Below, in pieces: positions 1 to 6,400 of a stretch of 7,527 nt of DNA (within the stretch, counting starts at the first letter, position 1; each line of letters opens with the position of its first letter). Under the pieces are notes generated by a model that was not told where the DNA came from, did not search any database, and saw only the letters and a list, made by a program, of their open reading frames with translations. The DNA is from an archaeon (GTDB lineage: Archaea; Asgardarchaeota; Heimdallarchaeia; Hodarchaeales; S146-22): contig JAJRXH010000390.1 in the NCBI GenBank assembly GCA_024276395.1, positions 1 through 7,527 on the forward strand, read 5' to 3'. The position numbers and the translations under genes were made by a program.

Positions 1-971
1 AATCGTGGAGCATCATCGATGTTAAGCCTGGGACAGGCAGTGTTTACCCAAGCTTCGATGTCGGCGAAATTCATGGCAATGTGAGGGGTAAAGTCATTGA
101 CCATTACTTGATATACTTCTTTTCCCTCATCTTTTAGCCATCTTTCAGCTAATCTTGATTGGACAAGGTTCATTTGTCCTTGCTTGGTCGAAGAGACGAT
201 TCCCCAAGTTATGGACTTTCGTGCTTTTTCAATGCTAGCCCAACGTTGTCGGAGAAATCGTTGAAAATCATCTGGAGTATATTCATGCACTTTAAAGGTA
301 AAAGGATCAATTACGATGGTTGGCTTTCCTCCAGTTCCAATGGAAATGCCTTTAGCATGGAAAACCCCTCCAGCAATGCATAAAAATCCATCCACTCGTG
401 CTTTCATTCGTGATGCAAGATGGACGTCGCACCCTAAGATTTGGCCAGTTCCTTCAATGAAGGTGATAAATCCCTTTCTATCTAACATTCTTTTTATTTC
501 TGGCAAGTCATGCACGTGTTGGATGGTCGTAAATATCCCGATTCTTTTCCAATTTCGTTTTCGTAGCTCTTCTTCCACGTGTCGCATGATTTTTTGAAGG
601 TTGATGGATAATCTAATTGGAACGTGGAGGACATTTATCTTGTTTTTTCCCTGCTTCATTTTGACGACAAGCGGCCAGTCTCTTTTGCCACTTCTGAACA
701 GGGAATGTCCAAAGTGAATCAACAAGTCAGCTTGCTGCAAGCTAGCTTCTTCTAGTGCGAGATCACATGCACCATAGCTTGGATTTCCAGCAATGATTAG
801 TTGGACATCAGGCCATTCATCACGAAGCAACTTCATTATTTTCTTGAAAAAAACACCAGCTGTTAGGCCTTCTGGGAATTGTAACATCACTTTCCTGGGG
901 TTCAGAGTTGTCATTGCTTCTTTAATGATGTGTTCGTCATAATGATGTAGCGTTTCGATGATGGAGGACAT
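1..971 (-). CDS. dph2: Diphthamide biosynthesis enzyme Dph2 (2-(3-amino-3-carboxypropyl)histidine synthase), C-terminus cut by window edge
   Basis: Dph2 carries out the first step of diphthamide synthesis. It uses a 4Fe-4S cluster to cleave S-adenosylmethionine and transfers the 3-amino-3-carboxypropyl group to a conserved histidine of elongation factor 2. In archaea it is a cytosolic homodimer. The window holds 323 codons from the ATG at 971; the archaeal family is about 340 residues, so only a short tail is missing. The three cluster cysteines are visible, one per domain of the three-fold pseudo-repeat: Cys69 in NPSYGACD, Cys181 in GTGQILGCDVH and Cys313 in VNTACPRLNIDD. Other family marks are LQFPEGL (30-36), LIHFGHS (84-90) and STKQGQ (261-266). 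The ATG is preceded by a near-perfect Shine-Dalgarno site. The gene follows the DUF2225-like gene by 30 bp and has no promoter of its own that I can see, so it is probably the second gene of an operon. No damage is apparent. Confidence 0.95.
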   Translation of the reverse strand, partial: MSSIIETLHHYDEHIIKEAMTTLNPRKVMLQFPEGLTAGVFFKKIMKLLRDEWPDVQLIIAGNPSYGACDLALEEASLQQADLLIHFGHSLFRSGKRDWPLVVKMKQGKNKINVLHVPIRLSINLQKIMRHVEEELRKRNWKRIGIFTTIQHVHDLPEIKRMLDRKGFITFIEGTGQILGCDVHLASRMKARVDGFLCIAGGVFHAKGISIGTGGKPTIVIDPFTFKVHEYTPDDFQRFLRQRWASIEKARKSITWGIVSSTKQGQMNLVQSRLAERWLKDEGKEVYQVMVNDFTPHIAMNFADIEAWVNTACPRLNIDDAPR

Positions 972-974
972 AGT

Positions 975-982
975 GGATCACC
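975..982 (-). promoter_or_regulatory. Strong Shine-Dalgarno site for dph2
   Basis: The minus strand reads GGTGATCC, an eight-base complement of the archaeal 16S 3' end (GGATCACC), ending three bases before the dph2 ATG. It fixes the dph2 start. It also fits a gene translated from within a longer mRNA, whereas the upstream gene has a nearly leaderless layout. Confidence 0.85.
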
Positions 983-1001
983 ATTAGCATTTAGAAAAAA
1001 A

Positions 1002-1688
1002 CTAGACAAGCTCAATGACTTGATTATCGTGATTTCCTTCACTTGCCAGTTTGGAGAGTTTTCTAGCTAAGTTAGATAGTTTTTGATCTTTAACTTTTTG
1101 GAAATAAATGATAGCTTGGTCAAAATAACTAAGACGTCTTGAAATCTCTCCGATGATGAATGGAAGATAATTTTGTAGTTCTGAAGAACTAAACATCGTC
1201 TGTACTTCGTGGGATGATTCGTTAAGAATAGCTAGATAATGTTCAAGTGTTTTCTCTATGAACGTTTTCTCCAGTCCAGGGTTTAATCTTACTCGTGCTG
1301 CCCACGCTGCTTGATGCCATGTGTAGGCTTTTAATGTTCTGCTTGCAAGAGAATGTTTTTCTAAAAGATATGAACAGAATAGAAATCTCGTCACATAAAC
1401 GTCTGGAAATTGATGGCTGTCGATTAACGAATAGATGGATGAAAACTCTCTTCTCGTGACGTCGATGTTTTTTATCGCCCTTAAAAAATGTTCATCCTGG
1501 AAGAAACATCCCTTGCAGCTGGGACATTGATGGACTGTTAACAAGAGATCATCAAACCCCTCAGCATGGGGATGAAGATCGGAATCATAGTATTTCGGTT
1601 GGTAGGCGGTCACGATAGTAGTCATAAAGGTTTCTTTACAAAAAGGACACTTCATCTGGGATGAAGTTAGCTCAGCAGTAAGAGACAT
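1002..1688 (-). CDS. DUF2225-like protein: N-terminal zinc ribbon with C-terminal helical (TPR-like) region
   Basis: The protein is 228 residues from the ATG at 1688. Residues 14-17 form CPFC and residues 55-61 form CPSCKGC, a split pair of zinc knuckles. Between them lies the DLHPHAEGF segment, and then a helical region with LKAYTWHQAAWAARV near 119-133 and a following EKTLEHYLAIL helix. This order (CPxC, Asp-Leu-x-Pro, CPxC, then helices with an AAW motif) matches what I recall of DUF2225 proteins in archaea and bacteria, whose function is not established. The second knuckle departs from the usual CPxCGY by having Lys-Gly-Cys instead. No signal peptide or membrane segment is seen, so it should be cytosolic. 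An in-frame TTG at 1697 is an alternative start giving 231 residues; I prefer ATG because the predicted transcript begins only about 8 bases before it. dph2 lies 30 bp downstream and is probably co-transcribed. A role in translation-factor modification would be a guess from context only. Confidence 0.8.
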   Translation of the reverse strand: MSLTAELTSSQMKCPFCKETFMTTIVTAYQPKYYDSDLHPHAEGFDDLLLTVHQCPSCKGCFFQDEHFLRAIKNIDVTRREFSSIYSLIDSHQFPDVYVTRFLFCSYLLEKHSLASRTLKAYTWHQAAWAARVRLNPGLEKTFIEKTLEHYLAILNESSHEVQTMFSSSELQNYLPFIIGEISRRLSYFDQAIIYFQKVKDQKLSNLARKLSKLASEGNHDNQVIELV

Positions 1689-1717
1689 GTTCTTCAAGTA
1701 AATGAAAGCAGAAAATG

Positions 1718-1726
1718 ATTATAAAA
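1718..1726 (-). promoter_or_regulatory. TATA box for the DUF2225-like gene and dph2
   Basis: The minus strand reads TTTTATAAT, preceded by the purine-rich GAAAAAGA that could serve as a BRE. Its centre near 1722 predicts a transcript start near 1696-1697, about 8 bases before the ATG at 1688 and at the alternative TTG. This is the typical near-leaderless arrangement for the first gene of an archaeal operon. Confidence 0.6.
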
Positions 1727-1842
1727 TCTTTTTCAAGATGACGTGACAATGGTCTTCAGCACGAGGACTATTACGACTCTTTTTTACAAAGAAAAAAAAG
1801 AAGAAGATAATGTTATTTGTTTATTTTTTTGGGGTCCTTTAG
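1727..1842. other. AT-rich spacer between the DUF2225-like gene promoter and the small plus-strand ORF
   Basis: This stretch holds three homopolymer runs: T6 at 1780-1785 on plus, A8 at 1792-1799 (T8 on minus), and T7 at 1824-1830 on plus. Archaeal transcripts often end at T-runs, so T8 on minus could be a backup stop for transcripts coming from the 2141-2929 gene. The T-rich TTTATTTTTTT near 1820-1830 could also act as a poor TATA element for the plus ORF. None of these is decisive. Confidence 0.3.
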
Positions 1843-1856
1843 ATGGGTCCCCATCT
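1841..1856. repeat. Near-perfect palindrome AGATGGG-TC-CCCATCT
   Basis: Two seven-base arms are separated by two bases. The palindrome directly covers the ATG (1843) of the possible plus-strand ORF. It could be an operator or a hairpin around that start. A preceding GGGG at 1831-1834 could pair with the CCCC at 1849-1852 as an alternative. Confidence 0.45.
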
Positions 1857-2133
1857 GCCATTCAATCCGTCATCTAATTCTGGTCCTTTCATGAGGTTTC
1901 ACCCCTCAAAATTCTTGAGGAGCAATCCCTTAATAATCACCCAAAAAACCTTTGTTGCAAGTGAGTTGCAGAATCTTTTTGGACGTTTGATAAAAAGATA
2001 TGAAAAACAGGTACCGTGTTATTTGAGTTATTTGATAAAGATAAAAAACGAGAAACCGTTTTCTAAAGTAAAAGACCGTTTGAAAAGAGCTGAATGTAGC
2101 TATTGGGAAGAAAAAAGGGTGATGTTATTTTGA
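1843..2133 (+). CDS. Doubtful small basic protein, 96 residues, unrecognised
   Basis: The reading frame runs from ATG at 1843 to TGA at 2131-2133. The first 35 residues are rich in Pro, Ser and Asn and overlap a cluster of small inverted repeats, so they look poorly protein-like. The second half (about 40-96) is lysine- and arginine-rich with regular hydrophobic spacing, for example LFGRLIKRYEKQ near 45-56, and reads like a small helical protein. A start at the internal ATG 1891 (Met17) would avoid part of the odd region. The stop lies only 8 bp from the convergent stop of the 2141-2929 gene, the tidy tail-to-tail spacing expected of real genes. There is no clear ribosome-binding site. It could be a real small basic protein, the remnant of a larger gene, or chance. 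Confidence 0.35.
   Translation: MGPHLPFNPSSNSGPFMRFHPSKFLRSNPLIITQKTFVASELQNLFGRLIKRYEKQVPCYLSYLIKIKNEKPFSKVKDRLKRAECSYWEEKRVMLF
1892..1920. repeat. Three-part inverted repeat with mutually exclusive pairings
   Basis: TGAGG (1892-1896) can pair with CCTCA (1904-1908) across a seven-base loop. Alternatively CCTCAA (1904-1909) can pair with TTGAGG (1915-1920) across the five-base loop AATTC. Both use the same middle arm, so only one hairpin can form at a time. The arms are short and could arise by chance. Confidence 0.35.
2111..2116 (-). terminator. Possible T-run terminator of the 2141-2929 gene
   Basis: On the minus strand a run of six T follows the stop codon of the gene at 2141 by about 25 bases. 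T-runs without a hairpin are common termination signals in archaea. The run lies inside the convergent small ORF, so a coding origin is also possible. Confidence 0.3.
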
Positions 2134-2140
2134 TGAGATT

Positions 2141-2929
2141 TTACCATTCTTCTAATCTGTAGATGAATATGCTCACAAAAGATTCATTGTCGTCTTCGAT
2201 CGTGGAAATTTCTGGAAACCACATGAATAAATCAGCCAACGTTGGTAATTCGACATTTTGTGTTGAATTAAGAGAATGTTCCATATTCAGCCACTTTTCT
2301 GGAAGGTAAGAAGATACCTGAGATGTAGATGGTGCATTTTTTACCTCGAGACCACAAGCGAGTAACTGAGTGAAGAAATCCTTTACTGTTGCTATTTTTT
2401 CTTTCATCAATCGATAAAAATCAAAATTTTTCATTAAAGTCAATTGTCTTGGAGTGCATTCTAATAATAACGCTAACAGAGGAAAACTTCCCTTTCCTTC
2501 GTGAGCCGTGATGAACAAGTTTTCACCAGTTCTGTTGTAAAGTAATAAATCAGCAATTTGTCTTCCTAACGTCCCAGGGAACATTTCATGGCTGGCTGCT
2601 GCAGCTCGTGCGATGGTAAGGATTTCTCTTTTCGTTAATAGCGAATTCAAGATGGATGGATCAAGATCCATTGATGAAAGTTTATGATTAGTTTCTTCCT
2701 TTAATTGGATGCAAATGTGCCTAATTCCTTTAATGTTCCGGGGACTATATACGGTTAAGAAGTCACGGTAGATGTTCAATTCGTAGATAGCATGCGGATA
2801 AGCTTTATACTGTATCCATGGTGTTTGTGGATGAGGGAGCCAGTCCATTCGCTCTAAGCTTTCTTGAATGATATTCGGATGCTTGATTCCTCTTGGGGGA
2901 TGCCAATGATGATTCAAGTAGGAGAGCAA
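2141..2929 (-). CDS. Unrecognised 262-residue soluble protein, TTG start
   Basis: I do not recognise this family. The N-terminus is rich in His, Trp and Pro (HHWHPP at 7-12, DWLPHP at 29-34, TPW at 36-38). Residues 40-80 look like beta strands. Residues 98-130 form a strongly helical block with an alanine-rich stretch (IARAAAASHEMF, 106-117), followed by a second hydrophobic helix near 149-156. The C-terminus is acidic and ends in EEW. There is no signal peptide, membrane span, metal-binding cysteine pair or nucleotide motif. The only ATG inside the first third is Met28. TTG at 2929 is preferred because TGAGG lies eight bases before it on the minus strand and a TATA box lies further upstream; the frame has no ATG between that TTG and the in-frame upstream stop. 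It is transcribed alone, divergent from the topoisomerase gene. It may be a lineage-specific protein. Confidence 0.75.
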   Translation of the reverse strand: MLSYLNHHWHPPRGIKHPNIIQESLERMDWLPHPQTPWIQYKAYPHAIYELNIYRDFLTVYSPRNIKGIRHICIQLKEETNHKLSSMDLDPSILNSLLTKREILTIARAAAASHEMFPGTLGRQIADLLLYNRTGENLFITAHEGKGSFPLLALLLECTPRQLTLMKNFDFYRLMKEKIATVKDFFTQLLACGLEVKNAPSTSQVSSYLPEKWLNMEHSLNSTQNVELPTLADLFMWFPEISTIEDDNESFVSIFIYRLEEW

Positions 2930-2937
2930 GGTTTTAG

Positions 2938-2942
2938 CCTCA
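2938..2942 (-). promoter_or_regulatory. Ribosome-binding site supporting the TTG start at 2929
   Basis: The minus strand reads TGAGG followed by an eight-base spacer (CTAAAACC) and then TTG. The short match to the archaeal Shine-Dalgarno consensus at normal distance is the main reason to choose this non-ATG start. Confidence 0.5.
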
Positions 2943-2984
2943 GAAAAACAACCAGATCTTTCAATTTGTAAATACGTTCATCTG

Positions 2985-2992
2985 ATATAAAA
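2985..2992 (-). promoter_or_regulatory. TATA box for the 2141-2929 gene
   Basis: The minus strand reads TTTTATAT. A transcript start about 25 bases downstream would fall near 2963, leaving a leader of roughly 33 bases that carries the TGAGG site before the TTG start. Confidence 0.5.
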
Positions 2993-3358
2993 GGTCTTCG
3001 TCTTAGATGAGAAGATAGTGATCAAGAAAAAAGAAACATCCTTCTTTCAAAATCCAATGGAGAAGTGATCTTTGAATGAAAATTGAGGTAATCTAAGGAA
3101 TGATTGCTAGAATCGTGCATTGTGCTAGATTCTTGTTGATTTTTGATGGAGCTTGCCACCATTCTTTTTGGTTAGTGAGAAAAATGACGATAAGGATGTG
3201 AGAATATTTTGCACGGTTGCTGTCAGTTTAAATGGGATCAGTGTCAGTGTTTCCAGTATTTATTGGTTGTCATTCTCCATTTTAGGCTTTAAGTCTCTTT
3301 TTATTCAGAGTTGTTTTCTTCTACTGGGATGCGGAATTGCCTTTTAACATGGGACATC

Positions 3359-3366
3359 TTAAATAG
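3359..3366 (+). promoter_or_regulatory. Possible TATA box for the topoisomerase VI B gene
   Basis: TTAAATAG is the best TATA-like word before the gene. It would place the transcript start near 3388 and give a leader of about 66 bases. No stronger candidate is visible at the leaderless distance, so the real promoter may be elsewhere. Confidence 0.3.
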
Positions 3367-3442
3367 CTTCGGAGAAAAAAGATATCATGAAGTGTGGTTT
3401 CTGTCAAGGATGAGATCCCTCGCCTGATGTCAGATTTGAAAA

Positions 3443-3446
3443 AGGT
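3443..3446 (+). promoter_or_regulatory. Short Shine-Dalgarno match before top6B
   Basis: AGGT within AAAGGTAGAG lies eight bases before the ATG at 3455. An in-frame TAG nine bases before that ATG rules out any upstream extension, so the ATG is the earliest possible start. Confidence 0.45.
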
Positions 3447-3454
3447 AGAGCATC

Positions 3455-6400
3455 ATGAATCCCGAATCGAGCACCGTAATAGAGGCACCTGATGAACAAG
3501 TCCAAAAGCGATCTGTTGCAGACTTTTTCCAGGAGAATAAGGCCATTGCCGGTTTTGATAATCCCATGCGCTCAGTATTCACTTCAATTCGTGAACTTGT
3601 TGAAAATGCCCTGGATGCCGCTGAGAAAATAGGAAGATTACCAGATGTCGAAGTGTACATTGAACGAGTCTCAATGGATGAGATCCAATCATTATTAGGA
3701 ATTCAATCTTTGGAACGATTAGATAAAAAAGTTGATTTCTTGCGTCTTCGTGTCCGTGATAATGGGAGTGGTGTGCCTAATGATCTCATTCCGATGCTAT
3801 TTGGTAGAGTTTTGACTGGGTCCAATTATGGAGCGCGTCAAACAAGAGGTCGATTTGGACTTGGTGCAAAGATGGTGCTTATTTATGCCATGTCAACAGT
3901 TGATTTACCCATAAAGGTGACGAGTAGATACTTAAACGAAGAAACAACCTCCTATTATGAATTATTAATAGATTTGGGAAAAAACGAGCCCATAATTGTT
4001 ACTCATGAAATTTGGGGTCCAGATGATGCACGTGCACTACCACACTCTGGAACAGAGGTAGAAGTAACCTTTACTGGTAATTGGAACTTGGCTAGTCGAT
4101 ACGTGAGAGAATACTTTCATCAATTAGCAATGATTACTCCTTATGCACGATTTATCATTCATTATCCGGGAGAAGATCATCCAGTTATTTATGAACGAGT
4201 CGTTGACGATATGCCGCCATATCCCAAGCTGGGGAAAATTCATCCCTGGGGGTGTGACATCACTCAATTCAAGCGTGAAGTTGCCGCTACTCGCACTACA
4301 GATATGAAAACCTTCTTGTTGAAACACTTTCAAGGATTTAATTCTAGAAACGTGCTAAAATTCTTGGAATACGTGAATATTGATCCAGAAAAGGATCCCA
4401 AAAAGTTGAAAGCTTCTGAGATCAGGCGCATTGTCCACGAGGGCTTTCGTCCTCCGGAACGAAGGACGAAACGGAAATCAGAAGATAAAAAGAGAGTGAC
4501 CGAATCGGTTGGCTTTCGTTTCACGAAGCCAAAAGCGGATTCTCTTAGTCCCTTGGGTGCCAAAAATTTAGAGTGGGGAGTTCGTAAGGAGTTAGATCCA
4601 GATTTTGTAGTATCGGAACAAGGTGAACCACGTGCCTATTCTGGTCATCCTTTCATTGTTGAAGCAGCAGTTGCCTATGGTGGTAGTGTGCTTGCCGATC
4701 ACGCGCGAAAAACTAAAGGTCCAAAGATTTATCGTTTTGCTAATCGAATTCCCTTGCTCTTTGGCCAGGGAGAAGATGTCATTACCAAGGTCATTAAGGA
4801 AGATATCGATTGGTCCAAGTATGGCGTGAACCCAGATCGTGATAGCATTGCCATCGTCGTCTCAATTGTATCAACTAAAATTCCCTTTCCAGAAACAAGC
4901 AAGGAGTACATAGCGGATGTCCCAGAAATTCGTGCTGAAATTCGCCGAGTACTGAACGTTCTTCTCCGTGAACTGAAGCGTCATGTTGGCCGAATCAAGA
5001 GAGAACGGAGAGAACGTGAACGACAGAGCATGTACTTGAGCGCGGCACGAGCGGTCATTAGCCATCTTCGGGTGATGCTAGAAGATGCAAATTCTCCCAT
5101 AAATCTCTCGGAGCAATTAACAGCAGAAATCGTTGAAACGGCTTTGGCATCTGCAGAGAAAAAAATAATCAAACGCCAGTACCCTCTTTCCAAACCTTTA
5201 TGGAGAATTCCTGAATGGCTCGATCCAGAAATTGAAAAGAAACTGCGTTCTTCTGGTTTGAATACCGTATATCAATTTTTATCTACAGATTCGAAGGAAT
5301 TAGCTCGGATTACGGGATTGTCTATCGAAAAAATACGGGATATCAAGAGAAATAGCGTGATACGTGGTAATTTTGAAGGACTTAGCCCCAACTTGTCAAA
5401 CCTCGATCTCGTTCCTGTTGATTTGGAGAAAGATTTTGAGACGTATCTGGGATTTCCCCGCTTATTGAAGGCATTAAGTAGGCGGTGGATTGTTTCTGGA
5501 TTTGATTTTGCTGCTGCTTCTGTTGAACATCTTCTCAGCGTGGCTGGTCTTGTCCCCAAGTTGGTGCACTTGCTTAAGAGGGAGCTCATCCAAACCTACC
5601 CTCGACCTAAGAAAACAGAGCAACAAGATGCGACTATCTCCTTGGATCTCATTCCTTGGATGAATGACGATGTTAAAAAAGACCTCTCGAAATTAGGTAT
5701 TACCAACGTTGCAGAATACATGATTGCTCCCGTAGCCAAGTTGGCTTCTAGTCGTGCGTTGGCTCTTGCAATGTTAAAGTACGAAAAGTCATTGGTGCAT
5801 CAACTCGTGAAGCAAGGACACTTGGAATTAAGTCAACCAGTCCTTCATGATACCTTTCGATGGACAACTAGTGACATTCGTTCACGCTTGAGAAGTAAAG
5901 GGGTACAATCGATTGAGAATTTTTTGCGGATTGATGAAGAACTCCTTGCCGATGAAGAGTTAATTCGCGAGTCATTGGCGCGGATTTCCAAGCAAGATAT
6001 TCTTGACTTTTTGTCTAATGAGATGGACTTTACCCCGCTAGAAATCTTACCTTGGATGACCGCGGAACTCCAAAAAGAATTCGTAAAACCACCAATGAAA
6101 GTCAGTAAGGGAAAAATTCTTGACATTCCGACCTTTTTGATTACTGAGGATGTTGAACTTTCCTTGTTACCGAAATTCAGTCGGTGGCTGGTTACGAAGT
6201 TCCAGCGAGATGTGATTACTAAGTTAGAAAATACCGGAGGTCATCACGACATCACCAATCTCTTGTGGTTGGATTTAGAAATTGAAAAATCCTTGCAGTT
6301 AAATGAAATAGAAACGGTCTTTGACTTTGTTAAAACATTACCCTCAGAACTCTTGGAAATCGCACCACAGCTCACGTCAGAATTAGTTGCGAAAATCAAG

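Larger units (their letters stand above)
2930..3454. other. Divergent intergenic region, about 525 bp, without a convincing gene
   Basis: It contains the TATA box and ribosome-binding site of the minus gene on its left side and weak start signals for the topoisomerase gene on its right side. In the middle, TGCTAGA occurs twice (3105-3111 and 3123-3129), and AGAATC (3109-3114) can pair with GATTCT (3128-3133). Small dyads GGAT-GAG-ATCC (3408-3418) and CTGA-TG-TCAG (3424-3433) lie just before the topoisomerase gene. A TTG-started frame at 3153-3347 would give 64 residues with a hydrophobic C-terminal half, but it lacks a proper ribosome-binding site and I do not call it. No tRNA, C/D box RNA or CRISPR structure is seen. 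Confidence 0.6.

Noticed and set aside
159..597. Plus-strand frames of 74 and 93 codons opposite dph2
   Set aside because: They lie wholly antisense to the well-supported Dph2 coding sequence and show no recognisable protein features.
1892..1908. A T-arm-like hairpin (five-base stem, seven-base loop TTTCACC) suggesting a tRNA
   Set aside because: The loop does not match TTCRANY in register, and no matching acceptor, D-arm or anticodon stem is found at the right distances.
3153..3347. A 64-codon plus-strand frame with a hydrophobic second half, possibly a small membrane protein
   Set aside because: It starts at TTG without proper ribosome-binding spacing, has no convincing promoter, and its composition fits AT-rich intergenic DNA read in frame.
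5130..5210. Possible gene boundary where a second protein would begin after the topoisomerase core
   Set aside because: There is no stop codon in the frame here and no new start with a ribosome-binding site; the translation continues without interruption, so fusion is the simplest reading.
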